A stretch of DNA of 64,000 nucleotides from Streptomyces sp. AC555_RSS877 (GTDB taxonomy: Bacteria; Actinomycetota; Actinomycetes; Streptomycetales; Streptomycetaceae), in NCBI RefSeq assembly GCF_019049245.1, contig NZ_JAGMUK010000064.1:1-64000 (forward strand), given 5' to 3'. Positions within the stretch are counted from its first letter, which is position 1; every line of letters starts with the position of its first letter. Positions 50,949 through 59,097 of this stretch are shown here, one piece after another. The position numbers and the translations under genes were made by a program. The notes below the pieces were generated by a model. The model saw nothing but the letters and a program-made list of their open reading frames with translations, had not been told where the DNA came from and searched no databases.

Positions 50949-52427
50949 ATGACGCAGATCAAGAGAAACGCCGCCCTCGTCGCCACCTCCGCCGTACTCC
51001 TCGGTCTCACCGCCCCGCTCACCACGTCCGCGTCCGCCGCCACACCCTCGCTCCCGTGGGCGAAGTGCGCGGGCACCGGCCTCGACCCCCGGCAGCAGTG
51101 CGCGACCGTCGAAGTCCCGATGGACTACGCCGACCCGCGCGGCCGGAAGATCGATGTCGTCGTCTCCCGGATCCCCGCCGAGGACCCTGACGCCCGCCGT
51201 GGGGCGCTGGTGCTGATCCCGGGCGGGCCCGGCGGGTCCAGCCTCGACAATCCTTCCGGCAAGGGCCAGAAGCTCCCGCAGGACGTACGCGACGCCTACG
51301 ACCTCATCGGCTTCGCCCCGCGCGGACTCGCACCCTCGACCCCCGTCAGCTGCGGCCTGGAGCACGGCGACCTCGCCCTCTCGAAGCTGCGGCCCTGGCC
51401 CGCCCCGGACGGTTCCGTCGCCGGGAACATGGTCACCGCCCGTCGCATGGCGGACGCCTGCGTGCGCAACGGCGGTGACCTGATGAGGCACCTCAGCACC
51501 GCCAACGAGGCCCGCGACCTCGACCGCATCCGGGTGGCACTCGGCGAGCGGAAACTCTCGGCGTGGGGAGTGTCGTACGGAACGTATGTCGGCTCGGTCT
51601 ACGGCCAGTTGTTCCCGCACCGCACCGACCGGATCGTCCTCGACAGCAACGACGACCCCGACCCCGACCGCGTCTCCCGTGCCTGGCTCGCCGGGCACGA
51701 GCAGGGCGTCGAGGACACGTTCCCCGAGTTCGCGAAGTGGGCATCGGCGCCAGGCAACCCGGACCGGCTGGCGGACACGGCGGCAGAGGTGCGGCCGCTG
51801 TTCCTGGCCCTGGCCGCCCGGCTCGACCGTGAGCCGATCCCCTGGCCGGGCGCCAATCCGGAGGAGCTGAACGGCAACGTCCTGCGCCAGACCCTGCTGG
51901 ACAGCCTCTACGACCCGGACGACTTCCCGGCCCTGGCGAAGCTGATCCTGGCCGCCTGGGAAGGAACCGTTCCGCCCGCGCCCGCCGCTCCCCCGGAGTC
52001 CGTGCTGCAGAACGTCGCCGGCGTCGGCGCGGGGACCCTGTGCAACGACGTCGCCTGGCCCACGTCGGCCGCCCACTACCAGAAGGGCGCCGATCAGAGC
52101 CGGGCCGCGTATCCGCTGACCGCCGGCATGCCCCGCAACGCGATGCTCTGCGCCGCCTGGCCGTACCCGCCGAAGGAGCCGGCGGTGCGGATCACCGACC
52201 GCGGGCCGTCCAACATCCTGCTCGTACAGAACGAACGGGACGTCGCCACCCCGCTCGCCGGCGCCCTGAAGCTCCGCCGCGCCCTCGGCGACCGTGCCGT
52301 GATGGTCACCGTCAACTCCACCGGCCACGACGCCTACCTCGACAACGGCAACGCGTGCGGGGACGAGACGGTGTCCCGCTTCCTGGCCACGGGAGAGCGG
52401 CCGGACGCGGACGTCTACTGCGACTGA
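50949..52427 (+). CDS. Secreted alpha/beta-hydrolase, tripeptidyl-aminopeptidase-like
   Basis: A 492-aa exported peptidase of the Slp/tripeptidyl aminopeptidase group. The signal peptide (MTQIKRNAALVATSAVLLGL to SASA-AT) is followed by the hydrolase core with oxyanion region IPGGPGGSS. The nucleophile Ser is in GVSYGTYVG and the catalytic His in VNSTGHDAYLDNGNAC. Cysteine pairs near the termini fit a secreted protein. The usual DPRG segment reads FAPRGLAPSTP here. It probably trims tripeptides outside the cell. Confidence 0.92.
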   Translation: MTQIKRNAALVATSAVLLGLTAPLTTSASAATPSLPWAKCAGTGLDPRQQCATVEVPMDYADPRGRKIDVVVSRIPAEDPDARRGALVLIPGGPGGSSLDNPSGKGQKLPQDVRDAYDLIGFAPRGLAPSTPVSCGLEHGDLALSKLRPWPAPDGSVAGNMVTARRMADACVRNGGDLMRHLSTANEARDLDRIRVALGERKLSAWGVSYGTYVGSVYGQLFPHRTDRIVLDSNDDPDPDRVSRAWLAGHEQGVEDTFPEFAKWASAPGNPDRLADTAAEVRPLFLALAARLDREPIPWPGANPEELNGNVLRQTLLDSLYDPDDFPALAKLILAAWEGTVPPAPAAPPESVLQNVAGVGAGTLCNDVAWPTSAAHYQKGADQSRAAYPLTAGMPRNAMLCAAWPYPPKEPAVRITDRGPSNILLVQNERDVATPLAGALKLRRALGDRAVMVTVNSTGHDAYLDNGNACGDETVSRFLATGERPDADVYCD

Positions 52428-52463
52428 CGATTACTGCGACTGACCTCTATCGCGACCGACGGG
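52416..52463. repeat. Three tandem 16-bp units over two convergent stop codons
   Basis: TACTGCGACTGACGAT, TACTGCGACTGACCTC and TATCGCGACCGACGGG follow each other directly. The first contains the stop of the plus-strand hydrolase gene. The second and third contain the stop and last codons of the minus-strand gene. Confidence 0.85.
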
Positions 52464-53577
52464 GCGACCGGCACGCCCCGGCATAGCGACGGGCCAGCGC
52501 GTGGAAGGCCTCCTTCGGCTCCCAGTGCCACCCCGCTTCCGGGTCGTCCGGGCGGTCCTTGAGCGTCTTGGTGATGCTGTAGCTCGCCAGGTCAAGGTCG
52601 TGACGCGGGTCGTCGGGGCGGTGCGGGGCGTCCGGGCTGACGAACTCGAAGGCCATCGCCGCGTACAGGCCCATGGACTCGAAGACGTCGAGCAGGTCCG
52701 TCAGGTAGGCGGCCTGGACGCGTTCGCTGCGGACCGGGTCGCCCTTGATCTCCGGCGGGTCCTTCTCGTAGTCGACGATGCCCCAGCCCATGCCGCCCGC
52801 CTCGGGGGCACCGACGTACGTGCAGGTGCCGAACTCGGTGATCGCCAGGGGCTTGCCCCAGCGGAGGAACTTCCTCAATTCCCGCACGTACGCGCCCCGG
52901 TCGCGGAAGGACGAGTAGTAGTCGATGCCGACGACGTCGAAGAGGTTCCAGTCGACCGTGTCGTCCTGGGCGGCGGCATAGCTCAGCCGGCCGCGGAAGA
53001 CCGAACGGCCCACCTGCGCCGCCTTCGCCGTGAAGCGGTCCAGGCGGCGCTGCATGAGCTCCCAGTCGACCGTGCCGTTCCGCAGGTTCTCGATCCGCTC
53101 CAGGACGTTCTCCCCCGGCACGATCCCGGGCACGAACAGCCAGAACTCGCAGCCCACACTGAGGTCCACGCTCGCGCCCTGCCGCCGCAGCCGCTCCGCG
53201 AACCGCCCGGTCTCCGCGAGGTGTTCGAGGATGTCCCGCTCCGGAACGTCCCCGAGGGTCGGCTGGAGCCACACGTGCAGTCCGCGCTCGGCGGCCTCGG
53301 CGGCGGTCGCGGTCAGGCGCTCGACGCCGTCGCCGGTGACGTCGAGGGTGTCGGCGTGCAGGTCCTCGCGGATCGCGCGGACGTCGGCGCGCATCCGGGC
53401 GGTGCTGAAGGCCGTGCCGGGGGTCTCGCCGGCGCCGACGGTGTAGACGACGCCATGGTGCCTCAGCCCGCGTCCGGTCGCCTCGGCCGGGCGGGCGGGC
53501 AGTGTCGCCGCCGCGACTCCCAGGGCCGCCGCCCCGGCCAGGAACTGTGCTCGGTTGATCCCCTTCGTCTTCTCCAT
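52447..53577 (-). CDS. Secreted TIM-barrel glycosidase-like protein
   Basis: A 376-aa protein. Signal-like N-terminus (NRAQFLAGAAALGVAAATLP) with a single Arg rather than the twin-Arg pair. The body looks like a (beta/alpha)8 barrel of clan GH-A: VWLQPTLGD, GIDYYSSFRDRG and KPLAITEFGTCTY, where the Glu of ITEFG is in the usual nucleophile position. The acid/base is not certain. The substrate is unknown. ATG 53577 is chosen because it starts the signal region. Convergent with the peptidase gene. Confidence 0.8.
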   Translation of the reverse strand: MEKTKGINRAQFLAGAAALGVAAATLPARPAEATGRGLRHHGVVYTVGAGETPGTAFSTARMRADVRAIREDLHADTLDVTGDGVERLTATAAEAAERGLHVWLQPTLGDVPERDILEHLAETGRFAERLRRQGASVDLSVGCEFWLFVPGIVPGENVLERIENLRNGTVDWELMQRRLDRFTAKAAQVGRSVFRGRLSYAAAQDDTVDWNLFDVVGIDYYSSFRDRGAYVRELRKFLRWGKPLAITEFGTCTYVGAPEAGGMGWGIVDYEKDPPEIKGDPVRSERVQAAYLTDLLDVFESMGLYAAMAFEFVSPDAPHRPDDPRHDLDLASYSITKTLKDRPDDPEAGWHWEPKEAFHALARRYAGACRSPRRSR

Positions 53578-53731
53578 GCCGACACTGTGCCGAGCGGGGG
53601 GCACGCACCGCTGTCCTCCGATGGTCTACGTCCCCGCAACCAAGGGATGAGATCCGGCGTCGGTCACTGGAGAGATCGTCGACGCACATCAAGCGAAGGA
53701 GAGCGAGATCTTAGGCTCCGCACAGTCCCCG

Positions 53732-54613
53732 ATGACCCGGCGCACCCTCCTCGCGGCCGGCACCGCCACCGCGGCCACCCTGCTCACCGGCGTGCCCGCG
53801 CACGCCACCGGCGACCCGGGCGCGGGCATCACCGCCCGCCTCCGCCGCCTGGAGGAACAACACGGCGCCCGTCTGGGCGTCTTCGCCCACAACCTCGCCA
53901 CGAGGCGGACCGTCCGGCACCGCGCCGACGAGCTGTTCCCGATGTGCTCCCTGTTCAAGACGCTCGCGTCCGCGGCCGTCCTGCGCGACCTGGATCGCAG
54001 CGGCGAGTTCCTGGCCCGCCGGATCCACTACACGGAGGCCGACCTGCCGGCGACGGGTTCCGACAAGACCAGGGAGCACCTGGCCGAGGGCATGACCGTC
54101 GCCGAACTCGCCGAGGTGGCCATCACCTACAGCGACAACGGCGCGGGCAACCTCCTCCTGCGCAAGCTCGGCGGCCCCACCGCGATCACCCGTTTCGCCC
54201 GCTCCCTGGGTGACCCGGTGACGCGCCTCGACCGCTGGGAGACGGACCTCAACTCGGCCGAGCCGTGGCGGATCACGGACACGACGAGCCCGTACGCCAT
54301 CGGCCGCACGTACGGCCGACTGGTCCTCGGCGACGCGCTGAACCGCGAGGACCGCGCCCTCCTCACGCACTGGCTGCTGAACAACACGACCAGCGTCAAA
54401 CGCTTCCGCGCGGGCCTCCCGGCGACCTGGACGATCGCCGACAAGACGGGCTCCGGCTCCTACGGCACCGCCAACAACGTGGGCATCGCCTGGACCGGCA
54501 CCGGCGCCCCCGTCGTCCTGTCCGTCCTGTCGACGAAGCCCGACAAGGACGCGGAATGGGACAACGAGTTGGTCGCCCGGACGGCGGCGCTGCTGGCCGA
54601 GGCCCTCAGCTGA
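53732..54613 (+). CDS. Class A beta-lactamase
   Basis: A 293-aa secreted serine beta-lactamase. The Tat signal is TRRTLLAAGTATAATLLTGV. All class A motifs are present: Ser73-x-x-Lys76 (CSLFK), Ser134-Asp135-Asn136, Glu170 and Asn174 (RWETDLN, the omega loop) and Lys238-Thr239-Gly240. It should hydrolyse penicillins and perhaps cephalosporins. TAGGCT at 53712-53717 is a likely -10 and would give a short leader. No dedicated regulator lies beside it. Confidence 0.95.
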   Translation: MTRRTLLAAGTATAATLLTGVPAHATGDPGAGITARLRRLEEQHGARLGVFAHNLATRRTVRHRADELFPMCSLFKTLASAAVLRDLDRSGEFLARRIHYTEADLPATGSDKTREHLAEGMTVAELAEVAITYSDNGAGNLLLRKLGGPTAITRFARSLGDPVTRLDRWETDLNSAEPWRITDTTSPYAIGRTYGRLVLGDALNREDRALLTHWLLNNTTSVKRFRAGLPATWTIADKTGSGSYGTANNVGIAWTGTGAPVVLSVLSTKPDKDAEWDNELVARTAALLAEALS

Positions 54614-54685
54614 CCGGGAAGTACTGCCTCGGTGTCACGCCCACCAGCCGGTGGAACGCGGCGGTGAAGGAGCTGGCCGTGGCAT
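54606..54685 (-). pseudogene. Remnant of an AraC family regulator (last ~25 codons)
   Basis: The minus frame reads ATASSFTAAFHRLVGVTPRQ and YFPVS before a stop. This is the second helix-turn-helix end of AraC regulators. Upstream of it the similarity stops and the methyltransferase remnant on the other strand begins. The fragment overlaps the stop of the beta-lactamase gene by 8 bases. It cannot be functional. Confidence 0.7.
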
Positions 54686-54804
54686 GGCCGACCCTCGACC
54701 AGGCGGGTCTGCCGGCCCGCCTGGGGGAGGCCGGCTTCACGGACGTGTCCGTCGACACGCACCCCGCAAGCGGCGGCCTACGCTTCCGCGCCCGCCGCCC
54801 CTGA
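54684..54804 (+). pseudogene. Remnant of a methyltransferase-like gene (last ~40 codons)
   Basis: The plus frame reads LDQAGLPARLGEAGFTDVSV and then ends in FRARRP and a stop. This matches the C-terminal strand of class I SAM methyltransferases (LxxAGFTDV). No start or SAM-binding motif remains. Together with the AraC remnant it marks the joint of a deletion. Confidence 0.6.
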
Positions 54805-55269
54805 ACCCGCCGCCGTCCCTGAACCCGCCGCCGCCCCGAACCGCCGTACGTACCGCGCCTGCCACGGCGTCTCCACCGCGTGCCGGTCGTAGTGGCGGCG
54901 GACATACGCGACGGCTTCCCCGGCCGGCACGCCGTCCAGCACCGCGAGGCAGGCGAGCGCCGTGCCCGTACGGCCGCGTCCGCCGCCGCAGGCGAGCTCC
55001 ACACGCTCACCGGCTGCCCGTTCCCAGGCCTCGGTGAGGACCGCGCGGGCGGTCCCGCGGTCGGCGGGCAGCCGGAAGTCGGGCCAGCGCAGCCAGCGGG
55101 ACTCCCAGTGCACCGGGGGCGGTTGCCGGCCGAGCAGATAGACGCCGTACGACGGGCTCGGCGCCCCCGGTGCGAGGGGGTGCCGCAGTCCCCTGCCCCG
55201 CACCAGCCGACCGGAAGGCAGCCGCAGCACCCCGGCGTCCCGTTCGTCCCACAGCTCCATACTCCCCAT
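54778..55269 (-). CDS. Protein-tyrosine-phosphatase-like protein
   Basis: A 163-aa cysteine phosphatase-like protein. The P-loop is CGGGRGRTG with Cys94 and Arg100. A WPD-like loop, WPDFRLP, carries the general acid Asp64. The C-terminus ends in a Gly/Ala/Ser repeat (AAAGSGTAAGSGAAGAEA). ATG 55269 and ATG 55260 are alternative starts with poor ribosome binding sites. It overlaps the methyltransferase remnant by 27 bases at its 3' end. It may act on phosphotyrosine proteins or small phosphoesters. Confidence 0.82.
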   Translation of the reverse strand: MGSMELWDERDAGVLRLPSGRLVRGRGLRHPLAPGAPSPSYGVYLLGRQPPPVHWESRWLRWPDFRLPADRGTARAVLTEAWERAAGERVELACGGGRGRTGTALACLAVLDGVPAGEAVAYVRRHYDRHAVETPWQARYVRRFGAAAGSGTAAGSGAAGAEA

Positions 55270-55350
55270 GGGCCCATTCGAACCCGGTGCCGGACGCCGG
55301 GCAACCGAATCCGGGAGAACGGTGGTCTGGGGGGCGAGGGAGGGTGCTTG

Positions 55351-55917
55351 ATGCAGGCCGAACAAGAGGCCCAGTTCCAGGAGTTCGTCAGAGCCCGGTG
55401 GTCCCGGCTCGTACGGACCGCGTATCTGCTCACCGGCGACGTGCACCACGCCGAGGACCTGACGCAGACGGCGCTGGCGAAGGCGTACCGCTCCTGGCGG
55501 CGCGTGTCGCGCAGCGACAGCCCGGAGGCGTACGTCCGCCGGATGCTGGTCAGCTGCAACAGCGACCGGTTCCGCAAGCGGCGCGTCACGGAGTCACTGA
55601 CCGCGGCGCCACCGGAGGTGGCGGGACGCGACGAGGCCGTGGCACGGGTCGACGAGCGCGGTGTCCTGATCGGCGCGCTGGCCGGGCTGCCGCCGAAGCA
55701 GCGGGCGGTGATCGTCATGCGGTACTGGGAGGACCTGTCCGAGGCGGAGGTCGCCGAGATGCTCGGCTGCTCCCCCGGCACGGTGAAGAGCCAGGCGTCC
55801 AAGGGGCTGGCGAAGTTGCGTACGTATCCGGGGCTCGCGCGGGCCATGGACGGGGCCGAGCGCGGTCACACGTCGTCCGCGGGCACGTCGTCCGTGGGAC
55901 AGGGAGGAACCAGGTGA
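55351..55917 (+). CDS. SigE-type ECF RNA polymerase sigma factor
   Basis: A 188-aa sigma factor. Region 2 is FQEFVRARWSRLVRTAYLLT with DLTQTALAKAY. Region 4 is LPPKQRAVIVMRYWEDLSEA with a helix-turn-helix GCSPGTVKSQASKGLAKLR. It belongs to the SigE-family ECF group common in Streptomyces. The GGGAGGG before ATG 55351 is strong. The stop overlaps the start of the next gene (GTGA), which encodes a membrane protein, likely its regulator. Confidence 0.94.
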   Translation: MQAEQEAQFQEFVRARWSRLVRTAYLLTGDVHHAEDLTQTALAKAYRSWRRVSRSDSPEAYVRRMLVSCNSDRFRKRRVTESLTAAPPEVAGRDEAVARVDERGVLIGALAGLPPKQRAVIVMRYWEDLSEAEVAEMLGCSPGTVKSQASKGLAKLRTYPGLARAMDGAERGHTSSAGTSSVGQGGTR

Positions 55918-56861
55918 GCGAGGAACAAGGGCAGGGCCAAGGTCCGGAGGCCGGGGGAGGCTTCGAGGAGCAGCTGCGTGGGCTGCTCGCCGAGGACGCC
56001 TACACGATCCGGCCCTCGCCCGCGCCGTACCCCGCGATCCGGCGGCGGGGCGTGGTGGAGCGGCGGCGCCGGGTGGCGGCGGCCGGGGCGGTCCTGGTGA
56101 CGCTGGCGGCGGTGCCGGTGGGGGCGTACGCGGTGGGCGGTTCGGGCGGGGGGTCGGTCACGGCGTCGCCGCAGTCGTCGGCCAGCGCCTCGCGGGCGGC
56201 GTCACCGACGCCCACGCCCACGCCCACGGCGACTTCCTCGGGACCGGCCGGGCCGGCCACGCCGGGGCAGCTGCTCGACGGGATCACGTTCGCGCAGGCC
56301 GCGGACGGGCTGGAGAAGTGTTTCGGCTACGCCCTGGAGCGGGAGCGGAACGGCGGGGTCCCCTTGAACCTGGGTTCGTCCGACAGCTACCGGATCATCC
56401 TGGCGATGAACAGCACCGGCGACCAGAACTCGCCCGGTGACGGCGTGTACGTCGTCGCCGTGCGGGAGAAGCCGGAGGAGACCCGGATCATCTGCAGCAT
56501 CAAGGACGGCGAGGCCTCGGGGCTCGACGTCGGCGGAAGCGACCGGCTGCCGGGCTCCCCGTCCGTGGTGGCCGACTCCAACGGCGGCAGGCTGTACCGG
56601 CAGTCGCTCATCGACAAGGGCAACTGGAAGCTGCCGTTCCGCTGGGGGTTCATCGGCACGGTGGAACCGTCGGTGGCCAAGGTGACCGTCTCCTACGGCG
56701 ACGACACCAGCGAGGCCGTCCTCGACCGCGACTGGTTCATCGCGTCCGGCGTCCTGAACCAGCAGGTCACCATGGCTCCCCACGTCAGGGGGTACGACGC
56801 CGGCGGCAAGCTCGTCTACGACTCCGACGAGGACACGACCTACCAGAAGACCCTCTGGTAA
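55914..56861 (+). CDS. Membrane-anchored partner of the sigma factor (putative anti-sigma)
   Basis: A 315-aa protein: a cytoplasmic N-terminal 45 residues (FEEQLRGLLAEDAYTIRPSP), one membrane segment near 50-72, a Ser/Ala/Thr/Pro spacer (SPTPTPTPTATSSGPAGPAT) and an extracytoplasmic domain of about 200 residues with two cysteines. This topology fits an anti-sigma factor, although no zinc HxxxCxxC motif is visible in the N-terminal part. GTG 55914 overlaps the sigma stop and has GGAGG upstream. Confidence 0.8.
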   Translation: MSEEQGQGQGPEAGGGFEEQLRGLLAEDAYTIRPSPAPYPAIRRRGVVERRRRVAAAGAVLVTLAAVPVGAYAVGGSGGGSVTASPQSSASASRAASPTPTPTPTATSSGPAGPATPGQLLDGITFAQAADGLEKCFGYALERERNGGVPLNLGSSDSYRIILAMNSTGDQNSPGDGVYVVAVREKPEETRIICSIKDGEASGLDVGGSDRLPGSPSVVADSNGGRLYRQSLIDKGNWKLPFRWGFIGTVEPSVAKVTVSYGDDTSEAVLDRDWFIASGVLNQQVTMAPHVRGYDAGGKLVYDSDEDTTYQKTLW

Positions 56862-56936
56862 CGGACACGGCCAAGGGGCGCCGCACAGGGGTCGGCGCCC
56901 CCTTGCCCGCCACGGGGGTCTCCTGACCCCACCAGA

Positions 56937-57066
56937 GGGCTCCGCCCCCTGGACCCCCCGCCTTCGCCCACCCACCACCCGACTCGGTGGGGCGAGAGGT
57001 GACCCTTTCACCCGACCGAGACGGGTGGTGGGTGGGCATAGGCCGGGGGTCTGGGGGCGGAGCCCC
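56937..57066. terminator. Long inverted repeat between convergent transcription units
   Basis: Arms of about 45 bp pair with interruptions. GGGCTCCGCCCCCTGGACCC (56937) pairs with the GGGGGTCTGGGGGCGGAGCC block ending at 57065, and GCCCACCCACCACCCG (56966) with CGGGTGGTGGGTGGGC (57022). The GGGGGCGGAGCCCCC motif is widespread in Streptomyces intergenic DNA. It separates the sigma operon from the NarL-type system. A second hairpin GAGGGC-GGA-GCCCTC lies at 57105-57119. Confidence 0.8.
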
Positions 57067-57146
57067 CAGGCACGGGCGCCCCCACCGGGTGGATGAAGAC
57101 TCAGGAGGGCGGAGCCCTCAAGGACGCGCGCCCCCGGCGGGAGTCG

Positions 57147-57818
57147 TCATCCGCCGCCCCCCGGCGTCACCATCCCCGACTCGTACGCCACGATCACCAG
57201 TTGGGCCCGGTCCCGCGCCCCCAGCTTCCCCATGATCCGGCTGACGTGCGTCTTCGCGGTCAGCGGACTCAGCCCCAACGCCCCCGCGATCTCCGTGTTG
57301 TTGAGGCCCCGCGCGACCAACGCCAGCACCTCGCGCTCACGCTCCGACAGGCACTCCGGCCCGCCGCCGCCCACCACCGGCGCCGAAGGACTCCGCAGGA
57401 ACCGCTCGATCAGCCGGGCCGTCGGCCCCGGCGACAGCAACGCCTCCCCCGCCGCCACGGTACGGATCGCGTCGAGGAGTTCGGCCGGCCGCGTGTCCTT
57501 CACGAGGAACCCGGCCGCCCCGGCCCGCAGCGCCTCGACGATGTTCTCGTCCGTGTCGTAGGTCGTGAGGACCAGCACCTTCACGGCCGCCAGGTCCTCG
57601 TCCGCCGCGATCAGCCGGGTCGCCTCGATGCCGTCGAGGTCGAGCATGCGGACGTCCATCACGACGAGATCGGCACGGGCGCCGCGCGCCAGCTCGACCG
57701 CCTCCCGCCCCGTACCGGCCTGCCCGACCACCTCCATGTCCCGCGCCGACTCGACAAGCATCGCGAACGCCTCCCGCACCAGGGTCTGGTCGTCGGCGAG
57801 CAGTACGCGGATGGTCAT
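57147..57818 (-). CDS. NarL/LuxR family response regulator
   Basis: A 223-aa regulator. The receiver has Asp9-Asp10, phospho-acceptor near Asp54 (LVVMDVRMLD) and Lys near 104 (FLVKDT). The C-terminal LuxR helix-turn-helix reads LSEREREVLALVARGLNNTE and LTAKTHVSRIMGKL. Its ATG overlaps the stop of the kinase gene (ATGA). Probable target is the MMPL exporter gene upstream in the same direction. Confidence 0.95.
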   Translation of the reverse strand: MTIRVLLADDQTLVREAFAMLVESARDMEVVGQAGTGREAVELARGARADLVVMDVRMLDLDGIEATRLIAADEDLAAVKVLVLTTYDTDENIVEALRAGAAGFLVKDTRPAELLDAIRTVAAGEALLSPGPTARLIERFLRSPSAPVVGGGGPECLSEREREVLALVARGLNNTEIAGALGLSPLTAKTHVSRIMGKLGARDRAQLVIVAYESGMVTPGGGG

Positions 57819-59029
57819 CCGGTTCCCCCTCCCAGCGGCAGCACCGCGGCCACCTCGAACCCGCCCCGCCCTCGCGGCCGTGGTCCGGCGTCGAGTGTGC
57901 CACCGACGCTGCGGGCCCGCTCCCGCATCCCGACCAGCCCGTACCCGGGGGTGCCGCCGGGCGTGGGCCCGGTGCCGTCGTCGGTCACCGACAGGTGCAG
58001 GGCGCCCTCGTCCTCGTACATCCGGACGGACACGGAGGGTTCGGGCCCGGCGTGCCGTACCGCGTTGGTCAGCGCCTCCTGCACGATCCGGTACGCGGCC
58101 GCGCCCACCGCGGGCGGCGCCTGCCGGACCCGGACGTCGGGCTCGACGCGCGCGCCCGCGAGCCGCGCCGCCGCCACCAGGTCGGGTACGCCGTCGAGGC
58201 CCGGCAGCGGGCCGCGCGCGTCGCCGTGTTCGCAGGCCCGGAGCACCTCCAGCGTCGTACGGAGTTCCCCGCGCGCGCTCCGGCAGGTCTCGGAGATGTC
58301 GTCGAGGGCCTTGGCGACCGTCTCCCGGTCGAGACGCTCGGGGTCGGCGGCCAGGACGTGGGCGGCGACGGAGGTCTGGACGCCGATGAGGGTGATGCTG
58401 TGGGCGAGCAGGTCGTGCAGGTCACGGGCGATGCGCAGCCGCTCCTCCGCGACCCGGCGGCGGGCCTCCTCCTCGCGGGTGCGTTCGGCGCGGTCGGCGC
58501 GGTCCACGATCGAGGCGACGTACTGGCGGTAGTAGCGGACGTCCACGCCGCAGAAGAGCACGGCGATGATCCAGCCGGAGATCCGCAGCAGTTCGACGGC
58601 CTGCTTGGTGTCGACGGTGAGCATCACGCTCAGGGAGATGACGAGGACGACGGCTCCCGTCAGGATCGTGCGCAGGGGCCGGCCGGTGACCGCGACCGTG
58701 TACAGCGCGGTGAAGGCCGCCGGGGTCGGGGCGCTGTGGTTGTTGTCGAGCGCGTGGTACGGCACGACCAGCGCCACCACCACGGCGAGGACGAGCAGCG
58801 GGCGGCGCCGCCGCCACACGATCGGCACGTGCAGGGCGAGCAGCAGGGTCCAGCCGAGCGCGTCCGGGCGGCGGCCGTCGTCGGTGAACAGACCGATGCA
58901 CACGGCGGCCACGAGGAGCACGAGCACGAGGAACGCGTCGTTGCGGGTGCCGTGCGGGGCGCTGCGGGGGTCGCGGTGGAACGCCGCGATGATCCGGTCG
59001 CTGAGGCTGGGGCGGCTGGTCTCCTGCAC
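57815..59029 (-). CDS. NarL-type sensor histidine kinase
   Basis: A 404-aa kinase. Four or five membrane segments lie in residues 30-160, with no large extracytoplasmic domain. The dimerisation/phospho-acceptor motif is RIARDLHDLLAHSITLI, and the HATPase domain contains EALTNAVRHAG and GYGLVGMRERA. GTG 59029 is chosen for the GGAGG eight bases upstream. Coupled to its regulator by ATGA. Such intramembrane-sensing kinases often respond to envelope stress or drugs. Confidence 0.93.
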   Translation of the reverse strand: MQETSRPSLSDRIIAAFHRDPRSAPHGTRNDAFLVLVLLVAAVCIGLFTDDGRRPDALGWTLLLALHVPIVWRRRRPLLVLAVVVALVVPYHALDNNHSAPTPAAFTALYTVAVTGRPLRTILTGAVVLVISLSVMLTVDTKQAVELLRISGWIIAVLFCGVDVRYYRQYVASIVDRADRAERTREEEARRRVAEERLRIARDLHDLLAHSITLIGVQTSVAAHVLAADPERLDRETVAKALDDISETCRSARGELRTTLEVLRACEHGDARGPLPGLDGVPDLVAAARLAGARVEPDVRVRQAPPAVGAAAYRIVQEALTNAVRHAGPEPSVSVRMYEDEGALHLSVTDDGTGPTPGGTPGYGLVGMRERARSVGGTLDAGPRPRGRGGFEVAAVLPLGGGTG

Positions 59030-59097
59030 GGGCTCATCCTCCGCCCGGAGGGCGTCCCTCCGGGAGAGGAGGGACGCCCGGGCGGTGTGCGAGCGGC

